A stretch of DNA of 9,316 bases. It comes from Sulfurovum sp. UBA1140. Lineage in GTDB: Bacteria > Campylobacterota > Campylobacteria > Campylobacterales > Sulfurovaceae. Made by a program: the position numbers and the translations under genes. The stretch is taken from contig DCAF01000064.1 of NCBI GenBank assembly GCA_002311915.1, forward strand, positions 44,274 through 53,589, given 5' to 3'. The notes beneath the pieces are model-generated. The model was not told where the DNA came from, searched no databases, and saw only the letters and a program-made list of their open reading frames with translations. Below, piece by piece: positions 1 to 6,088 of this stretch. Within the stretch, counting starts at the first letter, position 1; the number at the start of each line of letters is the position of its first letter.

Positions 1-87
1 AAAGAAGAGACTGCAACTGAAACAGAAGTAAAAGAAGTGGTTGCTGAGGCAGTAGCTGAAGGTAAAAAAGAAGAGGAAAAGGCGTAA
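1..87 (+). CDS. rpsB: 30S ribosomal protein S2, C-terminal tail (partial)
   Basis: Only the last 28 codons and the TAA stop are present; the gene begins before the window. The reading frame from base 1 gives an acidic and lysine-rich tail (Glu, Lys, Ala, Val), ending in EEEKA. No S2 core motif is visible, so the assignment rests on context: rpsB directly precedes tsf in most bacteria, and here tsf starts 4 bases after this stop. S2 is a small-subunit ribosomal protein. An extended, low-complexity acidic C-terminus is compatible with S2 of Campylobacterota. The tsf ribosome binding site lies inside this tail, so translation of the two genes is probably coupled. Confidence 0.8.
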   Translation, partial: KEETATETEVKEVVAEAVAEGKKEEEKA

Positions 88-91
88 TTAT

Positions 92-1147
92 ATGGCAAAC
101 TTTGGACCAAAAGATATTAAAAAATTAAGAGAAGCTACCAGTGCAGGGATGATGGACTGTAAAAAAGCACTTAAATCTGCCGATGGTGATTTTGATAAAG
201 CTGTTGTATGGTTAAAAGAGAAAGGTTTGGGAGCTGCTGCAAAAAAAGCAGGTAAAGTAGCTGCTGAAGGTGTTGTTTCTGTTGTTATTTCAGATACCAA
301 AGCTGTAATTGTTGAGATTAACTCTCAAACAGACTTTGTGGCACAAAACGAAACTTTTAAAGCCGTTGTTTCAGAGATTACTCAACATGCGTTTGATAAC
401 AGTTTAGCCGATGCTGAGGCACTTAACAGTTCTGAAATTAATGGTCAGCCTTTTGCTGAATATTTGTCACTTAAGATTGCAACCATTGGTGAGAATCTTG
501 TGGTTAGACGTGCGGGAATGATTAGTTCGACTGATGAAACAGTAGCGATTAATGGTTATCTTCATGCCAACAGTAGAGTGGCTGTACTTCTTGGTGCAAA
601 ATGTGAAGATAAAGCCACGGCTGATAAAGTAAGAGTTGAACTTAAAAATGTTGCGATGCACGCTGCCGCAATGAGTCCAAGTACACTCTCATATACTGAT
701 TTTGATGCTGAATTTGTTGCGAGTGAAACAGCAGGTAGAATTGAAAAAGTTAAAAAAGAGAATGAAGAGTTGGTAAGACTTAAGAAGACTCTTAAAAATG
801 TACCTGCTTTTGTAAGCAGACTACAGTTAACTGACGAAGTGATTGCAGAAGCTAAAGTGGCGATTGAAGCAGAACTTAAAGCCGAAGGTAAACCAGAGAA
901 AATTTGGAATAGAATTGTTCCTGGTAAACTAGAAAGATTTATCTCTGATAACACTTTACTAGACCAAGAGTTGGCTCTTCTTGACCAAAAATATGTTATG
1001 GATGACAGTTTAACTGTTGCACAACATATTGAAAAAATCTCTGGTGGCAAAGCGATCATTACTGACTTTATTAGACTTGAAGTGGGTGAAGGTATCGAAG
1101 TTGTCGAAGAAGATTTTGCAGCAGAAGTTGCAAAGCAGATGGGTTAA
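92..1147 (+). CDS. tsf: Translation elongation factor Ts
   Basis: EF-Ts is the cytoplasmic nucleotide exchange factor that releases GDP from EF-Tu so that it can be recharged with GTP. The N-terminal UBA-like domain (about residues 1-55) carries the family signature LREATSAGMMDCKKAL at 12-27. The EF-Tu contact motif TDFVAQN is at 80-86, within the usual I-N-x-x-TDFV context. The C-terminus carries the conserved GEGIEVVEEDFA segment. At 351 residues it is longer than the E. coli protein (about 280); the extra length sits in the central/coiled-coil part and is normal for Campylobacterota as I recall. The start is fixed by GGA-rich sequence at 73-82 in the rpsB tail and by the 4-base gap to rpsB. 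A shadow frame of 165 codons on the opposite strand is not a gene. Confidence 0.98.
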   Translation: MANFGPKDIKKLREATSAGMMDCKKALKSADGDFDKAVVWLKEKGLGAAAKKAGKVAAEGVVSVVISDTKAVIVEINSQTDFVAQNETFKAVVSEITQHAFDNSLADAEALNSSEINGQPFAEYLSLKIATIGENLVVRRAGMISSTDETVAINGYLHANSRVAVLLGAKCEDKATADKVRVELKNVAMHAAAMSPSTLSYTDFDAEFVASETAGRIEKVKKENEELVRLKKTLKNVPAFVSRLQLTDEVIAEAKVAIEAELKAEGKPEKIWNRIVPGKLERFISDNTLLDQELALLDQKYVMDDSLTVAQHIEKISGGKAIITDFIRLEVGEGIEVVEEDFAAEVAKQMG

Positions 1148-1166
1148 TTTCTAACCATATAAATAT

Positions 1167-1189
1167 AGGGCAACCATAAAGGTTGCTCT
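1167..1189 (+). terminator. Hairpin after tsf, possible weak terminator
   Basis: The arms AGGGCAACC (1167-1175) and GGTTGCTCT (1181-1189) form a 9-bp stem with one G-T pair around the loop ATAAA. The tail that follows (TTCTACAG) is only weakly T-rich. It lies 19 bases after the tsf stop and 21 bases before the next start. It may end or attenuate rpsB-tsf transcription and let only part of it read into the ATPase gene. Confidence 0.6.
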
Positions 1190-1210
1190 TTCTACAGAAG
1201 GATAACAAAA

Positions 1211-1858
1211 ATGTCCCAAACTCTTTTAAAAGCAACCAGTGTTGCACACTCCTTTGATTATAAACTTTTTTCTGATATTGATTTTGACCTTCAAGAGCAA
1301 GAGAGCATTGCTATATTGGGGCGAAGTGGTTGTGGTAAGTCTACGCTGTTACATATTTTTTCAAGTTTTATTGCTCCTGATGAGGGCGAAGTACATCTGT
1401 TGGGTCACAATCTTTATGGACTCAAAGAAGAAGAGCTTGAAGCGATTCGATGTAATGATTTGGGTATTATTTTTCAAGCCCATTACCTTTTTAAAGGAAT
1501 GAAAGCAGTAGAAAACTTAGAGATTGCTACCATTTTATCTGGCGAGAGTGTAGAAGATAAACTTTTAGAGCGTTTAGAGATTAAAGAGCTTATGAATCAG
1601 AAGATTGGAGAGCTTTCAGGTGGACAGCAACAGCGTATCTCGATAGCTCGGGTATTGAGTAAAAAACCAAAAATAATCTTTGCCGATGAACCAACAGGTA
1701 ACCTAGATAAAGAGACAGGAAATTTGGTAATGAGCGTTCTGCTAGAGTATATTCAAAAGAACAATGCAGGTATGGTTCTGGTCACCCATGATGAGAGTAT
1801 GGCAAACTTATGTAATAAACGCTATCTACTCGAAAATAGGGCGTTAGAAGCATTTTAA
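1211..1858 (+). CDS. ABC transporter ATP-binding protein, LolD/MacB-like
   Basis: This 215-residue protein is a complete, stand-alone nucleotide-binding domain. Visible motifs are Walker A GRSGCGKST (37-45), the Q-loop glutamine in FQAHYLF (Q89), the signature LSGGQQQR (135-142), Walker B IIFADE (155-160) with PTGNLD as D-loop, and the H-loop histidine in VTHDE (H193). Length and the PTGNLD/VTHD pattern match the LolD/FtsE/MacB branch, whose members power extraction of lipoproteins or other lipid-linked cargo from the inner membrane. All catalytic residues are present. A Shine-Dalgarno AGAAGGA (1196-1202) precedes the ATG by 8 bases. No permease gene (LolC/E type) lies beside it; the next gene is convergent, with a 15-base gap. 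An ATPase directly after tsf is known from Campylobacter, so the position is ancestral. I leave the symbol empty because the true partner is unknown. Confidence 0.92.
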   Translation: MSQTLLKATSVAHSFDYKLFSDIDFDLQEQESIAILGRSGCGKSTLLHIFSSFIAPDEGEVHLLGHNLYGLKEEELEAIRCNDLGIIFQAHYLFKGMKAVENLEIATILSGESVEDKLLERLEIKELMNQKIGELSGGQQQRISIARVLSKKPKIIFADEPTGNLDKETGNLVMSVLLEYIQKNNAGMVLVTHDESMANLCNKRYLLENRALEAF

Positions 1859-1873
1859 CTTTTAGACTTTTTT

Positions 1874-2332
1874 CTATTTAAATACATATCGTTTGGCTTC
1901 TCTTTGAGTGGTACGGGCTAAATACTTTTCGATAAGGGCTAATTGGTAGACTGCTTTGGCGTGACCTGCCTTGGCTGCTAGTTTAAACCAATATCGTGCC
2001 AACTCTTTCTGTTGTCTTACTCCTCTTCCTTGATTAAAACTAACCCCCATTAAGTATTTTGCTTCGGTATGTCCATTTCGTGCTGATTTATGAAACCAGT
2101 TAAAGGCTTCTCTCTCATTTTTTTCTACTCCATCTCCTGTGGCATACATCATTGCTAAATCAAACTGTGCCTCTCTGTGACCATTTTTTGATGCCTGTTT
2201 GGCGTAGGTGTATTTACTCTGTTGAAGTGTTTTTATACTTTTTGAGGTGTTGATGTTATTAAAAGGATTTGTGGCTTGTGCAAAAGTGCTAATCAGTGTA
2301 AGTAGTAGAAATAATATTGTTAAATGTTTCAT
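1874..2332 (-). CDS. Secreted Sel1-repeat protein
   Basis: The 152-residue protein starts with a clear Sec signal peptide: KH, then a run of Leu/Ile/Phe, then a likely cut after Ala20 (TFAQA). The mature part holds Sel1-like (TPR-related) repeats: a half repeat at about 40-52 (YAKQASKNGH), full repeats at 53-88 (AQFDLAMMYATGDGV then AFNWFHKSARNG) and 89-124 (AKYLMGVSFNQGRGV then ARYWFKLAAKAG), and a truncated one at 125-138. Such alpha-helical solenoids bind protein partners in the periplasm; family members in related bacteria include Hcp-type cysteine-rich proteins, but this one has no cysteine. The start is supported by AAGGA seven bases upstream (reading the - strand). It lies downstream of panC, but a 128-base gap suggests its own promoter. 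The partner and function are unknown. Confidence 0.88.
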   Translation of the reverse strand: MKHLTILFLLLTLISTFAQATNPFNNINTSKSIKTLQQSKYTYAKQASKNGHREAQFDLAMMYATGDGVEKNEREAFNWFHKSARNGHTEAKYLMGVSFNQGRGVRQQKELARYWFKLAAKAGHAKAVYQLALIEKYLARTTQREAKRYVFK

Positions 2333-2377
2333 TTTATATCCTTTTTGTTATATTAAAAGTATTGTATAACATAAATA

Positions 2378-2383
2378 ATTATA
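2378..2383 (-). promoter_or_regulatory. Putative -10 box for the Sel1-repeat gene
   Basis: On the - strand this reads TATAAT, a perfect -10 hexamer, 45 bases before the ATG. No good -35 box is seen at the usual distance, and the upstream DNA is nearly pure A/T, which is common for housekeeping promoters in Campylobacterota. In DNA this AT-rich, a chance match is quite possible. Confidence 0.4.
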
Positions 2384-2391
2384 TAAAACTT

Positions 2392-2434
2392 AAAGTATAT
2401 TAATTTTTAATAAATTTTAATATTAATATACTTT
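2392..2434. repeat. Perfect 13-bp inverted repeat in AT-rich gap
   Basis: The arms are AAAGTATATTAAT (2392-2404) and ATTAATATACTTT (2422-2434), exact reverse complements separated by 17 A/T bases. It lies between the panC stop (2461) and the Sel1 gene. Each arm holds only one G or C, so the RNA hairpin would be weak for its length. It may act as the panC terminator (the - strand continues with AAGTTTTA), or it may be an operator dyad overlapping the -35 region of the Sel1 promoter. The gap 2333-2460 otherwise shows no gene. Confidence 0.6.
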
Positions 2435-2460
2435 TTTAATGAAACGTATTTAATGTGGGG

Positions 2461-3297
2461 TTAAATCCAAAGATTGTCTATTAATCGAGTTTTACCCACT
2501 TTTCCTGCAACCAGAATAATGGTGTTGCCTATTTCTATTTCTGAAATGGGTTGGAATTGACGGTTGACTATGGCAATATACTCCACTTCAATCTCAGATA
2601 ACAGATGGTGCATGGTTTGGGTAATGGTTGCAACATTAAACTCTTTTTTCATAACCAAACGGGTAGCTCGTTTAAGAGAGCGAGAGAGCTTTAAAGCTTG
2701 AATACGTTCTTGTGGGCTTAAATAGATATTTCGGCTACTTAGTGCCAATCCATCTCTATCACGAATAATTTCACAAGGAATAATCTCTACTGCTAAAAAG
2801 TAGTTTCTGACCATCTGCTCTATTAGAGCGAGTTGCTGGGCATCTTTTTTTCCAAAATAGGCTCTAACCGTGCTTGGTTTGTGGTAGCTAATTAGGTTTA
2901 AAAGCTTCATAACCACCTGAAGCATTCCATCAAAGTGCTTGGGGCGTTTGCTCCCTTCGAGTATAAATCCCCGTTTGGCAGGGGCAATAATACCCAGTTC
3001 ATCGGGTTCATACATCATTTCAGAAGTGGGCATAAATAGAATATTAACCCCTACCCATGCACATATCTTTTTATCTGCTTCTTCTTTTTTGGGGTAGGCG
3101 TTCAGGTCTTCACCCTCTAAAAACTGGGTAGGGTTGACAAAAATAGAGACAACCACATAATCATTCTCTTTTCTTGCTTGTTGAATTAGGCTTAGATGTC
3201 CTTGATGTAAAGCACCCATGGTGGGTACAAAACCAACACTTCCTTTAATTTTTTTTGTTGCATTGAGCAGTTCTGTTATAGAGTTAACGATAATCAT
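2461..3297 (-). CDS. panC: Pantothenate synthetase (pantoate--beta-alanine ligase)
   Basis: The enzyme condenses D-pantoate with beta-alanine using ATP, through a pantoyl-adenylate, as the last step of vitamin B5 (coenzyme A precursor) synthesis in the cytoplasm. At 278 residues it has the family length. Motifs are PTMGALHQGH (25-34) with the HxGH nucleotide-binding histidines H31 and H34, VSIFVNPTQF (50-59), RPKHFDGM (118-125), FGKKDAQQ (148-155) and the KMSKS-equivalent RDRDGLALSSRN (179-190). The segment just before FGKKD (NLISYHKPSTVRAY, 134-147) appears about five residues longer than in E. coli by my recollection. AAAAGG at 3303-3308 on the - strand supports the start. panB and panD are not beside it. 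It is divergent from the gene at 3407. Confidence 0.97.
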   Translation of the reverse strand: MIIVNSITELLNATKKIKGSVGFVPTMGALHQGHLSLIQQARKENDYVVVSIFVNPTQFLEGEDLNAYPKKEEADKKICAWVGVNILFMPTSEMMYEPDELGIIAPAKRGFILEGSKRPKHFDGMLQVVMKLLNLISYHKPSTVRAYFGKKDAQQLALIEQMVRNYFLAVEIIPCEIIRDRDGLALSSRNIYLSPQERIQALKLSRSLKRATRLVMKKEFNVATITQTMHHLLSEIEVEYIAIVNRQFQPISEIEIGNTIILVAGKVGKTRLIDNLWI

Positions 3298-3326
3298 ATT
3301 GACCTTTTGTTTGTTTAAAATTTGAC

Positions 3327-3332
3327 ATTATA
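3327..3332 (-). promoter_or_regulatory. Putative panC -10 box
   Basis: On the - strand this reads TATAAT (in context GAGTATAATGTC), 29 bases before the panC ATG, giving a short leader of about 20 bases. No convincing -35 box is present. The hexamer is part of a small palindrome TTATA-CTC-TATAA (3328-3340). Confidence 0.55.
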
Positions 3333-3365
3333 CTCTATAAGCTTCATGATTTCAAATAAGAATAA

Positions 3366-3374
3366 TGATACAAT
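3366..3374 (+). promoter_or_regulatory. Putative extended -10 promoter of the 3407 gene run
   Basis: TGATACAAT fits an extended -10 element (TG-N-TACAAT). It lies 32 bases before the ATG at 3407 and would give a leader of about 25 bases. No -35 match is seen at 17-18 bases upstream. If correct, it would drive the five co-oriented genes from 3407 to mutY. Confidence 0.45.
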
Positions 3375-3406
3375 AAAGATAAAAAATAACAGACGAAAGA
3401 GAGCAG

Positions 3407-4081
3407 ATGCAGGGTTATAAACACCTACCTATAGGTTATACAATAGGCAGTCACTATAAGATAATGAGAATTTTAGAACAAGATGAGGCAGGAGTTCTCT
3501 ATTTGGTTCGAGATATACGAGAGAGTGCAGAGAATAGAAAAGAGATGTTTATTCCTAAAGCAGAATTTAAAGAACCCAGAGTAGAGCCATCTAAAGAGTT
3601 CAGAGAGCCAAAAGAGAAAAAACCAAAAAAGAAATTTTGGTTTTTAAAAATGTTGATTGTCTCGATTATTATACTGTTGGGATTGGGTGCTTATGCGTAT
3701 AAAATAATGGAAGATGAGAAAAAGAAACCTCTAAAAACAACTCCTACTGTTGTGGTTAAAACCTCTATGCCTCACCCTCCACTCACCAATAGAGATAAAG
3801 TTGAAACGTCTATACCCGAAAAGCCAAAAGTTGAGACACCAGCTAAAAAAGAGGTTAACGCACCGAATTATTCAGAATATATTTCAGAAGATGAACTTGA
3901 AGTGGTAGAAGAGACTTCACTAGAGAAGCGTAAAAAAGTAGAAGAGCCTAGAAAAATGGAGGAGCCTTATGTGGTTGAGATAGAACCAACAGCCTCTCCT
4001 CTTCCAACACCTAAAATCACTCCTCGTATTTCGTTGGGAACCCGAATTGGTGGAAGCGATACGACTTTAGATGAATTTTAA
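3407..4081 (+). CDS. Single-pass membrane protein with kinase-like N-terminal remnant
   Basis: I do not recognise this 224-residue protein as a named family. Residues 8-36 (PIGYTIGSHYKIMRILEQDE, then AGVLYLVRD) resemble the opening of bacterial Ser/Thr protein kinases (LPxGYxL..YRIxxVLGQGGFGxxYLAxD), and KEMFIPKAEF (45-54) resembles the following IKEYFPxEF strand. The glycine loop is degraded: E24 and D26 replace glycines, and only G29 remains. There is no HRD or DFG motif, so it cannot be an active kinase. A basic stretch KKPKKK (71-76) precedes one transmembrane helix (about 77-98), so the N-terminus should be cytoplasmic. The rest (99-224) is rich in Pro, Lys and Glu, likely disordered and periplasmic, ending RISLGTRIGGSDTTLDEF. 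The start is supported by GAAAGAGAG upstream and a preceding promoter. Its stop lies 51 bases before the LolA-like gene, on the same strand. Confidence 0.85.
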   Translation: MQGYKHLPIGYTIGSHYKIMRILEQDEAGVLYLVRDIRESAENRKEMFIPKAEFKEPRVEPSKEFREPKEKKPKKKFWFLKMLIVSIIILLGLGAYAYKIMEDEKKKPLKTTPTVVVKTSMPHPPLTNRDKVETSIPEKPKVETPAKKEVNAPNYSEYISEDELEVVEETSLEKRKKVEEPRKMEEPYVVEIEPTASPLPTPKITPRISLGTRIGGSDTTLDEF

Positions 4082-4132
4082 GAATAGATATGTTAGCATT
4101 GTTTACATTAAAAGAGTGAAAAGGATATGGTA

Positions 4133-4882
4133 ATGAAAAAAGCAGTGTTGGTAAGTCTGTTGGCAGTTAATCTTATGGCGATAGAAAATTTAGAGGTGGC
4201 ACAAAAAGCAGACCTTGTTACGGATGGTTTTATAAGTTCGATTGCCAAGACCCAAATGGTGTTGATTAATGCCAGTGGACAGCAGAGTGTACGTGATTTA
4301 GAGATGAAAACATTAGAGGGTGAAGATGGTGACAAAACGATTTCTACATTTCTTTCTCCTGCTGATATTAAAGGAACCAAAACTTTAACCCATGAGCATG
4401 TTGATCGAGATGATGACCAGTGGCTCTACTTACCTGCACTAAAACGGGTAAAACGGATTGCAAGTCGAAACAGATCGGGTTCGTTTATGGGGTCAGAGTT
4501 TTCATATGAAGATATAGGAAATCAGAACTATAAAAAGTTTACTTATAAAGGAGAAGCCAAAGAGGTTGAATTAAAGGGGGTGCTCTGTTACCAAGGGGTT
4601 CGGATTCCAAAAGATAGCAACTCTGGGTATACCAAACAGGTCTCGTGGGTAGATAAAAGCAGTTTTTTGATTCAACAGATTGAGTATTATGACCGTAAAC
4701 AAGAGTTGCTAAAAACAGCAGTTTTTTCGGATTATAAACAGATAGAGGGTATTTGGCGTGTGGGTAAGATTGTGATGACCAATCATCAAAATGACAAGTC
4801 AACCATATTAACATGGAAAACAGAGAAGCTAAAAGCAGGTCTAACGGCTAAAGAATTTAACAAAAGGGTATTAAAACAATGA
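4133..4882 (+). CDS. LolA-like periplasmic protein (outer membrane lipoprotein-sorting protein family)
   Basis: The 249-residue protein has a signal peptide (KKAVLVSLLAVNLMA, likely cut after Ala16) and no lipobox cysteine, so it should be soluble in the periplasm. The core matches the LolA-like family often found beside RND/MMPL exporters: WLYLPALKRVKRI (97-109) and GSFMGSEFSYEDI (116-128) are its hallmark segments, followed by repeated beta-strand patterns. The LolA/LolB fold is a half-barrel that shelters acyl chains, so this is probably a carrier of a lipid or lipidated cargo. I chose the ATG at 4133, not the in-frame ATG at 4127, because AAGGA (4121-4125) is 7 bases from the former and only 1 base from the latter. 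The stop overlaps the next start (ATGA), indicating translational coupling with the barrel gene. The substrate is unknown. Confidence 0.9.
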   Translation: MKKAVLVSLLAVNLMAIENLEVAQKADLVTDGFISSIAKTQMVLINASGQQSVRDLEMKTLEGEDGDKTISTFLSPADIKGTKTLTHEHVDRDDDQWLYLPALKRVKRIASRNRSGSFMGSEFSYEDIGNQNYKKFTYKGEAKEVELKGVLCYQGVRIPKDSNSGYTKQVSWVDKSSFLIQQIEYYDRKQELLKTAVFSDYKQIEGIWRVGKIVMTNHQNDKSTILTWKTEKLKAGLTAKEFNKRVLKQ

Positions 4883-6075
4883 TAAAACGAATAACGACGG
4901 TCTCGACACTGCTTGGCTCACTGCTTATGGCAGAAGCTTTGGAGTATAAAGGAAATGTAAGCCTAGAGTCTGCCTATTGGTCGCATGACCTAGAACAAAA
5001 ACGAGAGAGCCAAATGGCACTACACCTAGAGGGTGAAGCAACTTACAAGATTGATGAGAATAAAAAGGTGGTTGCCAAGGTTAAAGGTATTTATGATGCC
5101 AATGATGGAAAGCGTCGTTACTTTGATTTTAATGATCTCTATTTTCAACACAGTTTCGAGAACTCTAACTTTTTAATTGGGCGAAATACCCGTTTTTGGG
5201 GTGCAATGGAGTTTTATAACCATACAGATAATTTTAATACCAAAGATTGGGCAGATGACCCTTTTGATTATGAGAGTAAGCTTGGGGCTTGGAACATGGC
5301 GTACACCTACTATCTTGATGATGCAGAGATTTCAATTATTGCTAAGTTTTATGAAGAGGAGCAGGGGGTTGCCGAGTCACGTTCAATTAATAACTTTATG
5401 CCATCAAACTACAGTAGTAATTTAGCAACACAACGGGACAGAAGTAACCCTACGGTGTATCTAAAATATGACGCTTCAATTGAGGGTAAACAGATAGACT
5501 ACTCGATTATTTATCAAAATGGTTATGATGAACAGCGATATCTCACCCCTGTGAATAGTTTAGATGTGAACAGTTCACTGCAACAACGTGCCTATTTGGT
5601 CGATAAAGTGATGGGGTATGCCACATGGGTGAATGGCAGTACCATTTATAAAACAGAGTTGGCATATACCTACAGTGGTACTTCACTAGTAGCAGACTAT
5701 GCACAGGGGAGTTTGGGGGTAGAGCATACTCTTTATGGTATGTGGAAGAAGATGGATTTGGGCTTATTGGCTGAATATTACAAATATAAAACATTTGAAA
5801 AACGCAAGTTAAATGCTAAAGATTTTGGAAAGATTTTTGATGATGACCTTGCCTTGGGCTTTAGACTTTCGTTGAATGATATACAGAGCTCAGAGGTTTT
5901 AGGGGGTGTTGATATTGACAGACATAACAGTGAAAAAATCTATTTTGTAGAGTATGAGACACGGCTTCAAGATAAATATAAACTAGGAGTTAAAGTGCAA
6001 CACTTGGCTCCTAAAAAAGATTCACTGTTTCATGATATTGATACAGTTATGGTTGAGTTGGGATACCATTTTTAA
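4879..6075 (+). CDS. Outer-membrane beta-barrel protein of the exporter cluster
   Basis: The 398-residue protein has a signal peptide (IKRITTVSTLLGSLLMA, likely cut after Ala18 or Ala20) and ends VELGYHF, the terminal aromatic beta-signal read by the BAM machine. In between are many alternating-pattern strands rich in Tyr, Phe and Trp, separated by Asp/Asn/Lys-rich turns, as expected for a porin-sized barrel. I recognise no specific substrate motif; barrels of this sort occur beside LolA-like and MMPL genes, and related ones carry DUF-type names. The start overlaps the preceding stop by 4 bases, with AAAAGGG (4862-4868) as ribosome binding site. The stop lies 13 bases before the exporter gene. 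It is probably the outer-membrane part of the same transport route, as pore or acceptor; that role is inferred from context. Confidence 0.85.
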   Translation: MIKRITTVSTLLGSLLMAEALEYKGNVSLESAYWSHDLEQKRESQMALHLEGEATYKIDENKKVVAKVKGIYDANDGKRRYFDFNDLYFQHSFENSNFLIGRNTRFWGAMEFYNHTDNFNTKDWADDPFDYESKLGAWNMAYTYYLDDAEISIIAKFYEEEQGVAESRSINNFMPSNYSSNLATQRDRSNPTVYLKYDASIEGKQIDYSIIYQNGYDEQRYLTPVNSLDVNSSLQQRAYLVDKVMGYATWVNGSTIYKTELAYTYSGTSLVADYAQGSLGVEHTLYGMWKKMDLGLLAEYYKYKTFEKRKLNAKDFGKIFDDDLALGFRLSLNDIQSSEVLGGVDIDRHNSEKIYFVEYETRLQDKYKLGVKVQHLAPKKDSLFHDIDTVMVELGYHF

Positions 6076-6088
6076 ATAGGGGAAAAAT

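Noticed and set aside
562..1059. 165-codon open frame on the - strand inside tsf
   Set aside because: It lies fully opposite the well-conserved tsf gene, shows no recognisable domain and is a typical shadow frame.
1859..1873. Bidirectional terminator between the ATPase and Sel1 genes
   Set aside because: The 15-base gap is T-rich but contains no inverted repeat able to form a hairpin.
2392..2434. Terminal repeats of a small mobile element
   Set aside because: The arms enclose only 17 bases, there is no transposase nearby and no target duplication is seen.
3322..3334. TTGACA followed by TATACT on the + strand as a promoter
   Set aside because: The two hexamers are only one base apart, so they cannot serve as -35 and -10 of one promoter; no -10 lies at 17 bases.
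3407..4081. Active Ser/Thr kinase
   Set aside because: Only the first strands are recognisable; the glycine loop is degraded and the catalytic HRD and DFG motifs are absent.
3407..4081. TonB-like energy transducer
   Set aside because: The membrane helix plus Pro/Lys/Glu-rich segment is TonB-like in style, but the helix is internal and no folded TonB C-terminal domain follows.
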